Source: DASTQL01 sp035761805
GTDB lineage: Bacteria; Actinomycetota; Actinomycetes; Jiangellales; Jiangellaceae
Direction of reading: 5' to 3'
DNA length: 48,745 bases
NCBI GenBank assembly: GCA_035761805.1
Contig: DASTQL010000055.1
Span: forward strand, 1-48,745
Below are positions 1 to 8,389 of the stretch, piece after piece. Numbering within the stretch: position 1 is the stretch's first letter; every line of letters starts with the position of its first letter. A program made the position numbers and the translations under genes. Below the pieces are notes generated by a model that was given only the letters and a program-made list of their open reading frames with translations, made no database searches and was not told where the DNA came from.

Positions 1-131
1 TATACGGGCGGGGGGTGACGCGCCCGAGCCTCAGCCACCACACCGGCCGGGCGGGGATCCGTCGAGGCCCCGGGCCCGCCCGACACGGGCCGGGGTCTCG
101 ACGCAGGCCACGGGTCGTCCGACTCCCGCGC

Positions 132-452
132 TCAGACCCCGCGGCCGCCGTGCCGCCGGGTCCACTCCTTCATCCGCTGGGGATAGCCCATGACCTGCGC
201 GTCGTACGCGGGGATGCCCAGCTTGCGGGCGAGGTCGTGGGCGGCCCGGGCGTCGTCGACCCGCCGGCGGGTCCACTCGCCGTCGTGGGCGACCAGCACG
301 ACGGTGGTCGTGGTCATCGTCGTGGGTGGCTCCACGTAGGCCTCCACGCCGCGACGGGTCCGCGCGAACTCCTCGAGGTGCTTCTGGTCCGACCGGTCGG
401 ACGCGCGGTCCATGCTGCCGGCCGCCGCCCGCTTGCGCCCGAACCACCGCAT
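132..452 (-). CDS. Small conserved hypothetical protein divergent from lpdA
   Basis: A 106-residue soluble basic protein with no signal peptide or membrane segment. The start is the ATG at 452, chosen because a GGGAGG ribosome site lies just upstream; the frame stays open 46 codons further up but without such a site. The C-terminal half (VAHDGEWTRRR followed by AHDLARKLGIPAYDAQVMGYPQRM) looks like a folded domain. I recall similar small proteins beside lpd in other actinobacteria, but no function is established and none is assigned here. It is divergent from lpdA across about 200 bp that should hold both promoters. Confidence 0.75.
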   Translation of the reverse strand: MRWFGRKRAAAGSMDRASDRSDQKHLEEFARTRRGVEAYVEPPTTMTTTTVVLVAHDGEWTRRRVDDARAAHDLARKLGIPAYDAQVMGYPQRMKEWTRRHGGRGV

Positions 453-655
453 CCGCTGCCTCCCGCCGCCGTCGCGCCTGCTCCCTACGTACGGAGCAAC
501 GGCCCGAGTCTGCCAGCCGGTTCCGCCGCACGGGCGACGGTGACCCGTTGCCTCTCGTACGGTCCGTGGTGGAAAGATGCCCTTGGGCACGTCACCGGCG
601 CCCCGGTCACCGCCCGTACGGCTTTGCGGACTCGACGACGAGAGGGAGCAGTCTC

Positions 656-2041
656 GTGGCGGACGACGCCGACAGCTTCGACATCGTGATCCTCGGCGCG
701 GGCAGCGGCGGGTACGCGTGCGCCCTGCGTGCCGGGCAGCTCGGCCTGCGCGTCGCGATGGTCGAGAAGGACAAGGTCGGTGGGACCTGCCTGCACTACG
801 GGTGCATCCCGACCAAGGCCTACCTGCACGCCGGCGAGGTAGCCGACAGCGCCCGCGAGGGTGACCAGTTCGGCGTGCACACCAGCTTCGACGGGGTCGA
901 CATGGTCGCCGTCAACAAGTACAAGGACGGCGTCGTCTCCCGCCTCTACAAGGGACTGCAGGGACTGGTCAAGAGCCGCAACATCGAGGTGGTCGAGGGC
1001 GAGGGTCGCCTCGTCGCCGCCGACTCCGTGCAGGTGGGCGACCGCCGGCTCAAGGGCAAGCACGTCGTGCTGGCCACCGGTTCGTATGCCAAGACGCTGC
1101 CGGGACTCGAGATCGACGGAACCAGGGTGCTGACGTCGAACGAGGCACAGCTGCTCGACCGTGTCCCGCAGAGCGTCATCGTGCTGGGCGGTGGCGTCAT
1201 CGGCGTCGAGTTCGCCAGCGTGTACCGCTCGTTCGGTGCTGAGGTCACCGTCGTGGAGGCGTTGCCGCGGCTGGTGCCCGCCGAGGACGAGGCGTGCTCG
1301 AAGATGCTCGAGCGCGCCTTCCGCAAGCGCAAGATCGCCTTCAAGACCGGAACGCCGTTCGAGAAGCTCGAGCACACAGACTCCGGGGTCAGGATCACGC
1401 TGCAAGGCGGCGAGACCCTGGAGGCCGAGATCCTGCTTGTGGCCGTCGGGCGCGGCCCGGTCACCGAGGGCCTCGGTTACGAGGAGGTCGGGGTCACCAT
1501 GGACCGGGGCTTCGTCCTCACCGACGAACGGCTGCGGACCAACGTGCCCAACGTCTACGCGCTCGGCGACATCGTCCCCGGGCTGCAGCTCGCGCACCGC
1601 GGATTCCAGCAGGGCATCTTCCTGGCGGAGGACATCGCCGGACTCGACCCGGTCCCGATCGACGAGGCCGGGATCCCTCGGGTCACGTACTCCGAACCCG
1701 AGGTGGCCTCGGTCGGGTTGACCGAGGCCCAGGCCAAGGAGCTGCTCGGCGACGACAAGGTCGAGGCCCTCACGTACGACCTCGGTGGCAACGGCAAGAG
1801 CCAGATCCTCAAGACCCAGGGTTTCGTCAAGCTCGTCCGCGAGAAGGACGGCGCCGTCCTGGGCGTTCACATGGTGGGCAGCCGGGTCGGCGAGCTCGTC
1901 GGCGAGGCCCAGCTCATCTACAACTGGGAGGCGCTGCCCGACGAGGTCGCCCAGCTCGTCCACGCCCACCCGACCCAGGACGAGGCGCTGGGCGAGGCCC
2001 ACCTCGCTCTGGCCGGCAAGGCCCTGCACGCACACGGCTGA
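656..2041 (+). CDS. lpdA: Dihydrolipoyl dehydrogenase (E3)
   Basis: A 461-residue FAD disulfide oxidoreductase that re-oxidises the dihydrolipoyl groups of 2-oxoacid dehydrogenase complexes and reduces NAD+. Visible features are the FAD fingerprint GAGSGGYACALRAG (14-27), the redox disulfide in GGTCLHYGCIPTKA (Cys45/Cys50), the NAD fingerprint GGGVIGVEF near 178-186, and the C-terminal catalytic dyad HPTQDE (His438/Glu443). The length is normal for the family. The start is GTG at 656 with AGGGAG eight bases upstream; the longer open frame upstream is not family-like. The E2 gene follows after 51 bp, so the two are probably co-transcribed. Confidence 0.97.
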   Translation: MADDADSFDIVILGAGSGGYACALRAGQLGLRVAMVEKDKVGGTCLHYGCIPTKAYLHAGEVADSAREGDQFGVHTSFDGVDMVAVNKYKDGVVSRLYKGLQGLVKSRNIEVVEGEGRLVAADSVQVGDRRLKGKHVVLATGSYAKTLPGLEIDGTRVLTSNEAQLLDRVPQSVIVLGGGVIGVEFASVYRSFGAEVTVVEALPRLVPAEDEACSKMLERAFRKRKIAFKTGTPFEKLEHTDSGVRITLQGGETLEAEILLVAVGRGPVTEGLGYEEVGVTMDRGFVLTDERLRTNVPNVYALGDIVPGLQLAHRGFQQGIFLAEDIAGLDPVPIDEAGIPRVTYSEPEVASVGLTEAQAKELLGDDKVEALTYDLGGNGKSQILKTQGFVKLVREKDGAVLGVHMVGSRVGELVGEAQLIYNWEALPDEVAQLVHAHPTQDEALGEAHLALAGKALHAHG

Positions 2042-2092
2042 CCATCCCCACGACGCGGCTGGATCCCGACCAGGACCACGAGAGGACAACCG

Positions 2093-4024
2093 ATGGCGAC
2101 CTCCGTCACCCTGCCCGCACTCGGCGAGAGCGTCACCGAGGGCACCGTGACCCGTTGGCTCAAGCAGCCCGGCGAGGAGGTCGCCGTCGACGAGCCGCTG
2201 GTGGAGGTCTCCACCGACAAGGTCGACACCGAGATCCCCTCCCCGGCCGCCGGGGTGCTGCTCGAGATCAAGGTCGCCGAGGACGAGACGGTGGAGGTCG
2301 GGACCGAGCTCGCGCTCATCGGTGACGCGTCCGAGGCGGGCGGCGGCGGAGGCGACGGGCAGGCGGAGCCCGCCGCGCAGGCTGGTGAGGAGGCGGGCGC
2401 CGAGCCGGAGCAGCAGGCGGAACCGGAGCAGCAGGCGGAACCGGAGCAGCAGCCGGAGAAGGAGCCCCAGGTGGCGTCCCAGCAGCAGGCAGGCCCCCAG
2501 CCGGAGCCGGAGGAGCAGCCGGCACCCAGGCCGGCCGGCGGAGGCGGCGGCAGCGGCACCCCCGTGACGCTCCCGGCCCTGGGCGAGAGCGTCACCGAGG
2601 GCACGGTGACCCGGTGGCTGAAGTCCGTGGGCGACGAGGTCGCCGTCGACGAGCCGCTGCTGGAGGTCTCGACCGACAAGGTCGACACCGAGATCCCCTC
2701 CCCCGCCGCCGGGGTCCTGGTCGAGATCAAGGTCGGTGAGGACGAGACCGTCGAGGTCGGGACCGAGCTGGCCGTCATCGGGCAGCCCGGTGAGCAGCCG
2801 GCTGAGCAGCCGCAGGAGGCCGCGGAGCCATCGGCCACGCCCCAGCAGGCCGCAGCGGAGGCGGCCACGCCGCTCGAGGCGGAGGCCCGCGAGCACGCGG
2901 CGGCCGAGGCCCAGTCGGAGGCGAAGAGCGAGCAGAAGACCGCCGCTTCAGCGGGCGGGCCGGCGCCCGTCGAGGCTCCGCAGGCGGCACCCGCGCAGCA
3001 GCAGGCGGTGCGGGAGGAGCAGACCCGCGAGGAGCGTCCGCAGGCTCCGGCGGAGGTCGCGAGCCGCGACGGCGAGACCTCCCAGTACGTCACCCCCCTG
3101 GTCCGGCGACTCGCCGCCGAGCACGGTGTGGACCTGTCCTCGGTCGAGGGGACGGGTGTGGGCGGGCGGGTCCGCAAGCAGGACGTCCTCGCTGCCGCCG
3201 AGGCCGCGCGCCGGCCGGCCGAGCCCGAGGCGCCGCCCGCACCCGCGGCGCAGCCGACTGCCGCCAAGGCACCCGCACCGGCGCCGGCCGCGGCGTCGCC
3301 GTTGCGCGGCAGGACCGAGAAGCTGTCGCGGCTGCGCGCCACGATCGCGCGCCGGATGGTCGAGTCCCTGCAGGTCTCGGCCCAGCTGACCACGGTGGTC
3401 GAGGTCGACGTCACCGCCATCTCCCGGCTGCGCCAGCGGGCCAAGCGCGACTTCGAGGCGCGCGAGGGCGTCAAGCTGTCGTTCCTCCCGTTCTTCGCCA
3501 AGGCCGCTCTCGAGGCGCTCAAGGCCCACCCGAAGCTCAACGCCACGCTCGACACCGAGACCGGCGAGGTGACGTACTTCGACGCCGAGCACCTCGGTGT
3601 CGCCGTCGACACCGAGCGGGGCCTGCTCGTGCCGGTCATCCGCGACGCCGGTGACCTCAACATCGGCGGTCTGGCACGCAAGATCGCCGACCTCGCGGAG
3701 CGCACCCGCAGCAACAAGATCGGGCCTGACGACCTCTCGGGCGGGACGTTCACGCTCACGAACACCGGCAGTCGCGGGGCGCTCTTCGACACGCCGATCA
3801 TCAACCAGCCGCAGGTGGGGATCATCGGCACAGGCGCCGTGGTCAAGCGCCCGGTCGTCGTCACCGACGCCGACGGGGCCGACAGCATCGCGATCCGGTC
3901 CATGGTCTACCTGGCCCTCACCTACGACCACCGGCTGGTCGACGGCGCCGACGCCGCGCGCTTCCTCACCGCAGTCAAGCAGCGCCTGGAGGGTGGGCAG
4001 TTCGAGGCCGACCTGGGCCTCTGA
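2093..4024 (+). CDS. sucB: 2-oxoglutarate/pyruvate dehydrogenase E2, dihydrolipoyl acyltransferase
   Basis: A 643-residue E2. It has two N-terminal lipoyl domains (about 1-78 and 156-231), each with the lipoylation motif STDKVDTEIPSP (Lys43, Lys196). Long Ala/Pro/Glu/Gln linkers follow, then a peripheral subunit-binding domain (about 331-368, VTPLVRRLAAEHGVDLSSV) and a catalytic acyltransferase domain (about 405-643) with the active-site motif DHRLVDG (His613, Asp617). The start ATG has GAGAGG upstream. It lies just after lpdA and about 8 kb upstream of lipB-lipA. In several actinobacteria one E2 serves both pyruvate and 2-oxoglutarate complexes; sequence alone does not decide which E1 it binds. 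Confidence 0.95.
   Translation: MATSVTLPALGESVTEGTVTRWLKQPGEEVAVDEPLVEVSTDKVDTEIPSPAAGVLLEIKVAEDETVEVGTELALIGDASEAGGGGGDGQAEPAAQAGEEAGAEPEQQAEPEQQAEPEQQPEKEPQVASQQQAGPQPEPEEQPAPRPAGGGGGSGTPVTLPALGESVTEGTVTRWLKSVGDEVAVDEPLLEVSTDKVDTEIPSPAAGVLVEIKVGEDETVEVGTELAVIGQPGEQPAEQPQEAAEPSATPQQAAAEAATPLEAEAREHAAAEAQSEAKSEQKTAASAGGPAPVEAPQAAPAQQQAVREEQTREERPQAPAEVASRDGETSQYVTPLVRRLAAEHGVDLSSVEGTGVGGRVRKQDVLAAAEAARRPAEPEAPPAPAAQPTAAKAPAPAPAAASPLRGRTEKLSRLRATIARRMVESLQVSAQLTTVVEVDVTAISRLRQRAKRDFEAREGVKLSFLPFFAKAALEALKAHPKLNATLDTETGEVTYFDAEHLGVAVDTERGLLVPVIRDAGDLNIGGLARKIADLAERTRSNKIGPDDLSGGTFTLTNTGSRGALFDTPIINQPQVGIIGTGAVVKRPVVVTDADGADSIAIRSMVYLALTYDHRLVDGADAARFLTAVKQRLEGGQFEADLGL
2405..2458 (+). repeat. 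18-bp tandem repeat in the sucB linker
   Basis: Three consecutive 18-bp units encode Pro-Glu-Gln-Gln-Ala-Glu in the linker between the two lipoyl domains. Units 1 and 2 are identical and unit 3 is diverged. Such linkers are flexible swinging-arm segments, and slippage can change their length without breaking the frame. Confidence 0.85.
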
Positions 4025-4073
4025 CCTCTGCGGCCGAGGTGCCGATCGGACCGGTACCGGGGACCATGTCCGC

Positions 4074-4964
4074 ATGCGGATCGTCGTCGGCGGAGCCAGC
4101 GGGCTGATCGGCGCCGCGCTGTGCGAGTCGCTGACCGCCGACGGCCACGAGGTCCAGCGGCTCGTCCGGCGGGCGGCCCGGGATCCGGACGAGATCGCGT
4201 GGGATCCCGCCCGGGGCGAGGTCGACGCCAAGGCGCTCAAGGCGGCCGACGGCGTGGTCAACCTGGCCGGCGCAGGCGTAGGGGACCGCCGCTGGACCGA
4301 CGAGTACAAGCAGGTCATCCGAGACAGCCGGATCGACTCCACGCGACTGATCGCCGAGACACTGGCCGCCATCGATCCCCGCCCACAGGTGCTGGTGAAC
4401 GCCTCGGCCTCGGGGATCTACGGGCCGGACCGCGGCGACGAGATCCTGGACGAGTCGTCCGCGCTCGGGCGCGGCTTCTTGGCCGACCTGGTCCGCGACT
4501 GGGAAGCCGCCACGGCGCCGGCCCAGGCTGCAGGAGTCCGGGTGTGCACCCTCCGTACGGGCCTGGTGATGACCAGGCACGGCGGCGCGCTCCAGCGGCA
4601 GCTGCCGTTCTTCCGGCTCGGCCTCGGCGGACCGCTGGGCCGAGGCAGGCAGTGGTGGAGCCACGTGTCGCTCGTCGACACGGTCCGCACGATCCGGTTC
4701 CTGCTCGAGTGCGAGACCTGTTCGGGGCCCTACGACGTGACCGCTCCCGAGCCCGCGACCAACGCCGAGTTCACCCGGGTGCTGGCGCGCGCCCTGGGCC
4801 GCCCGGCCCTGCTGCCGGTCCCGCCGCCGGCGCTGCAGATCTACCTCGGCGAGTTCGCGCAGGACGTCCTGGGCAGCCTGCGCATCCTGCCGACCCGACT
4901 GATCGAGGCGGGCTTCACCTTCGAGCACCCCGACGCCGAGTCCGTGGCGCGCGCCGCGCTCTGA
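4074..4964 (+). CDS. TIGR01777-type NAD(P)-binding epimerase-like protein
   Basis: A 296-residue short-chain dehydrogenase/epimerase fold of the TIGR01777 (YfcH/SulA-like) family. The Rossmann fingerprint is GGASGLIG at 6-13. Family-typical segments are LVNASASGIYG, TLRTGLVM, a WWSHVSLVDTV stretch and a DUF1731-like C-terminus (LPVPPPALQIYLGEF to the end). The physiological substrate of the family is not known to me. The ATG at 4074 gives a start directly at the Rossmann strand. It follows sucB on the same strand after about 50 bp and may be read through from it. Confidence 0.88.
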   Translation: MRIVVGGASGLIGAALCESLTADGHEVQRLVRRAARDPDEIAWDPARGEVDAKALKAADGVVNLAGAGVGDRRWTDEYKQVIRDSRIDSTRLIAETLAAIDPRPQVLVNASASGIYGPDRGDEILDESSALGRGFLADLVRDWEAATAPAQAAGVRVCTLRTGLVMTRHGGALQRQLPFFRLGLGGPLGRGRQWWSHVSLVDTVRTIRFLLECETCSGPYDVTAPEPATNAEFTRVLARALGRPALLPVPPPALQIYLGEFAQDVLGSLRILPTRLIEAGFTFEHPDAESVARAAL

Positions 4965-4973
4965 CTGACGACC

Positions 4974-4991
4974 GCCGCCGGCCCGGGCGGC
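4974..4991. terminator. Possible bidirectional terminator between convergent genes
   Basis: A 6-bp GC stem (GCCGCC/GGCGGC) with a 6-base loop fills the short gap between the epimerase-like gene and the convergent VOC gene. There is no T-tract. The assignment rests on position and symmetry only. Confidence 0.35.
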
Positions 4992-5378
4992 TCAGCCCTG
5001 GCTGGCGATCTGCAGCAGGTTGCCGCAGGTGTCGTCGAGGACGGCGGTGGTGACCGGCCCCATCCGGGTCGGCTGCTGGGTGAAGGTGACCCCGAGCGCC
5101 GTGAGTCGCTCGTACTCCTGCTCGACGTCGTCGACGGCGAAGGACGTGAACGGGATGCCGTCCGCGACCAGCGCGTCCTTGAACGGGCGCGCGGCGGGGT
5201 GGCCGTCCGGCTCGAGCACGAGCTCCGTACCGTCCGGGTCCTCCGGCGAGACGACCGTCAGCCACCGCGCGTCACCCAGGGGGATGTCGGTCTTGGGCAG
5301 GAAGCCGAGCACCTCGGTGTAGAAGCGCAGGGCCTTGGCCTGGTCGTCGACGAGCACGCTGGCGAGGTTGATCCTCAT
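4992..5378 (-). CDS. VOC (glyoxalase/bleomycin-resistance fold) family protein
   Basis: A 128-residue single-domain vicinal-oxygen-chelate protein. It shows the typical opening INLASVLVDDQAKALRFYTEVLGF, a central PDGTELVLEPDG strand and the second beta-alpha module FAVDDVEQEYERLTALG, ending in DDTCGNLLQI. The start is the ATG at 5378 with AAGGAG six bases upstream. Its start overlaps the stop of the ArsR-type gene in an ATGA arrangement, so the two are probably translationally coupled. Such ArsR-VOC pairs are common; the substrate cannot be read from the sequence. Confidence 0.9.
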   Translation of the reverse strand: MRINLASVLVDDQAKALRFYTEVLGFLPKTDIPLGDARWLTVVSPEDPDGTELVLEPDGHPAARPFKDALVADGIPFTSFAVDDVEQEYERLTALGVTFTQQPTRMGPVTTAVLDDTCGNLLQIASQG

Positions 5379-5656
5379 CGAGGCTCCTTCGGGACGGGCC
5401 ACCGCTCGACGACCTCCCGCAACGGCGCAGTGTCGAGGTGGTGGAACTTGTATCTGCCTTCACGTCTGGTCGTGACCAGCCCGGCGTCCTCGAGCACGTC
5501 GAGGTGCTGCGAGACGGCTTGGCGCGACGAGCCGAGCCCGTGCCGGGAGGTCAGCCGCGTGCACAGCTCGAACAACGTCTGGCCGTCCCGCTCGCTCAAC
5601 TCGTCGAGGAGGGCCCGTCTGGTCGGGTCGGCGAGCGCCTTGTACACATCGCCCAC
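5375..5656 (-). CDS. ArsR-family winged-helix repressor
   Basis: An ArsR/SmtB-type regulator of 93 residues (GTG start at 5656). The winged helix is clear: VYKALADPTRRALLDELSE, then SSRQAVSQHLDVLEDAGLV as the recognition helix and TTRREGRYKFHH as the wing. No cysteine pair typical of metal sensors is present, so it resembles the non-metal SdpR-like group. An upstream in-frame ATG at 5683 lies inside the inverted repeat, between the -35 and -10. If the promoter is right, translation begins at GTG 5656 on a leaderless or near-leaderless message; GTG 5647 is an alternative. The gene overlaps the VOC gene by 4 bp. Confidence 0.85.
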   Translation of the reverse strand: MGDVYKALADPTRRALLDELSERDGQTLFELCTRLTSRHGLGSSRQAVSQHLDVLEDAGLVTTRREGRYKFHHLDTAPLREVVERWPVPKEPR

Positions 5657-5664
5657 AGCCGACG

Positions 5665-5694
5665 ACTTTAGGCAAGCATTCACTTGCCTGTCAA
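5665..5694 (-). promoter_or_regulatory. Sigma-70-type promoter of the ArsR-VOC operon
   Basis: On the minus strand, TTGACA (5689-5694) and TAAAGT (5665-5670) are separated by 18 bases. The -35 is consensus and the -10 is close to it. The start codon GTG at 5656 lies only 8 bases past the -10, which predicts a transcript beginning at or next to the start codon. Confidence 0.75.
5670..5689. promoter_or_regulatory. Inverted-repeat operator, likely autoregulatory
   Basis: A perfect 7-bp inverted repeat, AGGCAAG-n6-CTTGCCT, fills the spacer between the -35 and -10 boxes of the ArsR promoter. Position and symmetry fit an ArsR dimer blocking RNA polymerase at its own promoter. The link to the neighbouring regulator is inference. 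Confidence 0.7.
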
Positions 5695-5710
5695 GGGCGC
5701 GCAGGCGGTC

Positions 5711-8227
5711 TCAGCCGAAGCGCCACGAGGTGCCGTCCTGCGACGGCAGCATCTCAGCCTCCCAGCTCTCCCGGGGCAGCCCGTCCTGCTCGCCCACGAC
5801 CTCACGGTCGCTGTCGATCAGCTCGTAGGGAGGCAGCTCGTCGGTGATGAGCAGCGACACGCGCGCCCCCGTCTGCTCGACGACCTCGGACGACACCACG
5901 GTCCACGCGATGTCGGCCGGACGCACCCCAGCCTCGGCGTACTCCCGGATGAGCTCCACGTCGGCCGCCAGCCCGGTGCTCCCCGGCACGTAGACGTCAC
6001 ACAGCAGCGACGGGTCCAACCGCTCGAAGGCGACCGACCGCTGCGCGTACAGCTCCTGCAGGACGGGGGTCCAGTTCTCGACCGGCGGGGGTGCTTGACC
6101 GGGTGCCGGCTCCGGCCCGCCACAGACCTCCTCGGCGGCCGCCGCACTGTCGGCCGCCGTCGGTTGCGGCGATGGCGGCGGCAACGGTGGCGGTGCCTCC
6201 GGATCGGAGCCGCCAAGCCACTGGACGGCCACCAGGACGGCACCCACGAGGATCACCGGAACCGCCAGCAGCAGGGCCAACCGGCCGATGTCGATCCGCC
6301 CGAGGCGCCGGCGCGGCTGGGCCGGCTCCTCGGGCGCACGTCGGCCGCGTCGGTCGGTCGGCTCCCCGCCGCCGCCTTCTCTTCGCGCCCGTCGGCTGGT
6401 TCGCTCCCGGTCGGCCGTCGGCGGCCCGTCCCAGGCGGGTGCGGGCGTGGAGGGCTGGGCCGGTTCCTCCCGTACGGGAGGTGGTGCCGGGAAGGCCTGC
6501 TCGTCCCGTACGGGAGTGGGCGGGGGGCCGGCCGGCACGAGGGGTTGCGGGTGCTCGAGCATCCAGGGCAGCTCGGCCGTGGGCGGTGCCTCCTCCCCTG
6601 CGGGTGAGGGCTCGACCACGGGCGGGGGCTCTGCCCATGCAGCGGGCCGCTCGGCCACGGTCGGGGGCTCTGCCCATGCAGCAGGCCGCTCGGCCACGGT
6701 CGGGGGCTCCGCCCGGTGTGGCGGTGGGGGAGGCGGCGGCTCCGCCGAGGGAGGCGAAGGCGGTGGCTCCGCCCAGGGAGGCGGCGGCTCCGCCCAGGGA
6801 GGCGGGGGCAGGGAGGCAGGGGGCGGCTCGGCCCGGCCAGGAGGAGACTCCGGCAGCCCGGCCGGCAGTGCGGGACGTGTCGGAAGCGGCGGCGGATCCG
6901 GTGGCCCTGGCGGGATCGGGGGCTCGGTCCGGCGAGTATGCGGCTCGTCCCGTACCGGCGACGGTCCGGCGGGAGCGGGACCGGACGCACCGAGGGGAGC
7001 GGCGCGGGTGTCGGTGGGCTGGGGGGCATCGCTGATGCCCGGGGCGCGAGAGGGGGCCTCGGGGGCGGAGCCACCACGGCCGGGAAGGGTGGCGGTCGAC
7101 TCGTCGACGCGTTCGGTGGGCGACTCGCGGCGAGCCGAGCGGCGGCCGTGCCGACTGCGCGGCGCACCGACGTCGGGGACTCCTGGCGTTGTGGGAGCTC
7201 CGGGTGCGGCCTTGCCGGCCGCGGTATCGGCGCCGGATGCCGCCGCGACCGCACCCGCTGCTCCGGCCGCGGCTGCCGTGGTGGTCCCGGACCGGCGCCG
7301 GCGACGCCCCCCGCGAGTGTCCGGTGCCGCCGGCTCGTCGGCGGGCGTCGAACGAGCGCGGTGGGCGCCGTGGCGGTGGCGCGGGGCCACCACGTCGGAC
7401 TCTGCCGGCCCCCGGCCGGCGAGTGGCGACGAGGCAGGGTCACCGCCCGCGCCGGTGGCGGTGAGCACGATCGCCTCGGGATCGGCCATCGCAAACAGCG
7501 TCGCGGCCAGGGTGGACGCCGACGGCCGCCGATGGGCGTCGTGGTCGAGCGCCCGGCCGAGCGCTCCGGCGGTCGCGGGCGCGATGCCGGGGAGGCCGAA
7601 GGGCCGGCTCGGCGGCCGTCCGGTCAGCGCGAGCACCGCCACCGTCGCGAGCCCGTAGACGTCGGCAGCTGGACCGGGTGGGTGTCCGGCGAGCACCTCG
7701 GGCGCGGCGTGGCCGGCGGTCGCTCCCACCTCCTCGGGCCACTCGCCCGCCATCCGTGCGACCCCGAGGTCGGCCAGGAGGGGCAGGCCCTCGGCGGTGA
7801 GCAGGATGTTCGAGGGGGTCACGTCGCCGTGCACCAGGCCGCGGGCGTGGATGCTGGCCAGGGCCTGGGCCACCGGCGCACAGGCCGTCACGACCTCGCC
7901 TGGTTCGAGCACACCGCGACTCCTGATCAGCCGGCCGAGGTCGCCTCCCTCGGCGAGCGGGAGGACGAGGACGAGGGCGCTGCCCACCTCGACGAGCTCC
8001 ACGATGCGCAGGACGTGCGGATGGTCCACCGCTGCGAGCAGCGCGGCCTCACGGCGAGCGGCCTCCGCGGCTCCCGGGAACCGGGGGTGGAGCACCTTGA
8101 GAGCGACCCGCTCCCCGGTGATGTGCCGCCGTCCGGCCCAGACCGCAGCGTCGCCACCCTGGTCGAGCGAGCGCTCGACGGTGTAGCCGGGCACGCGTGG
8201 TGCGCCGGCGGGTGGCCGGGGATCCAT
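5711..8227 (-). CDS. Transmembrane Ser/Thr protein kinase (non-RD type) with Pro-rich linker
   Basis: An 838-residue protein. The N-terminal kinase domain (about 14-250) has a glycine loop LDQGGDAAVW (21-30), VALK (Lys44), catalytic loop HGDVTPSN (133-140, Asp135 and Asn140 kept), ADLG in place of DFG (Asp153) and APE (175-177). The usual Arg before the catalytic Asp is Gly, so this is a non-RD kinase, possibly regulated differently from PknB types. A Pro/Ala/Glu-rich region of about 380 residues follows, then one membrane helix (about 650-671) and an extracellular domain of about 165 residues without PASTA repeats. The start at ATG 8227 has only a weak ribosome site. It is convergent with nothing and lies 54 bp downstream of the ArsR promoter region. 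Confidence 0.9.
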   Translation of the reverse strand: MDPRPPAGAPRVPGYTVERSLDQGGDAAVWAGRRHITGERVALKVLHPRFPGAAEAARREAALLAAVDHPHVLRIVELVEVGSALVLVLPLAEGGDLGRLIRSRGVLEPGEVVTACAPVAQALASIHARGLVHGDVTPSNILLTAEGLPLLADLGVARMAGEWPEEVGATAGHAAPEVLAGHPPGPAADVYGLATVAVLALTGRPPSRPFGLPGIAPATAGALGRALDHDAHRRPSASTLAATLFAMADPEAIVLTATGAGGDPASSPLAGRGPAESDVVAPRHRHGAHRARSTPADEPAAPDTRGGRRRRRSGTTTAAAAGAAGAVAAASGADTAAGKAAPGAPTTPGVPDVGAPRSRHGRRSARRESPTERVDESTATLPGRGGSAPEAPSRAPGISDAPQPTDTRAAPLGASGPAPAGPSPVRDEPHTRRTEPPIPPGPPDPPPLPTRPALPAGLPESPPGRAEPPPASLPPPPWAEPPPPWAEPPPSPPSAEPPPPPPPHRAEPPTVAERPAAWAEPPTVAERPAAWAEPPPVVEPSPAGEEAPPTAELPWMLEHPQPLVPAGPPPTPVRDEQAFPAPPPVREEPAQPSTPAPAWDGPPTADRERTSRRARREGGGGEPTDRRGRRAPEEPAQPRRRLGRIDIGRLALLLAVPVILVGAVLVAVQWLGGSDPEAPPPLPPPSPQPTAADSAAAAEEVCGGPEPAPGQAPPPVENWTPVLQELYAQRSVAFERLDPSLLCDVYVPGSTGLAADVELIREYAEAGVRPADIAWTVVSSEVVEQTGARVSLLITDELPPYELIDSDREVVGEQDGLPRESWEAEMLPSQDGTSWRFG
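6624..6701 (-). repeat. Tandem 39-bp repeat in the kinase Pro-rich linker
   Basis: Two adjacent 39-bp units differing at one base (6624-6662 and 6663-6701) encode the 13-residue unit TVAERPAAWAEPP. A degenerate third copy follows. The surrounding linker carries further WAEPPP-like repeats, so its length may vary between strains. Confidence 0.85.
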
Positions 8228-8389
8228 CCGACCATCGTCGCAAACGCCGGGCCCAGACGCCGAACCGGCGGGGTGTGACCTGGGGACGGTCGCCGCCGGG
8301 AGTGGCCCGGTGTTGCTCGGGTACGGTGCGGCCACCGCCGACGACGGTCGGCGCCTCGGGCCCAGGCCGCGGTCGCGGAAGGAGTGCCG

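Noticed and set aside
2400..2800. Repeats in sucB considered as a possible CRISPR-like or mobile array
   Set aside because: They encode lipoyl-domain and linker peptides in frame; no spacer-repeat structure and no cas genes.
485..2896. Long minus-strand ORF (803 codons) opposite lpdA and sucB
   Set aside because: Leu/Gly/Asp/Arg-rich reading typical of the antisense frame of high-GC genes; lpdA and sucB on the plus strand show full family motifs.
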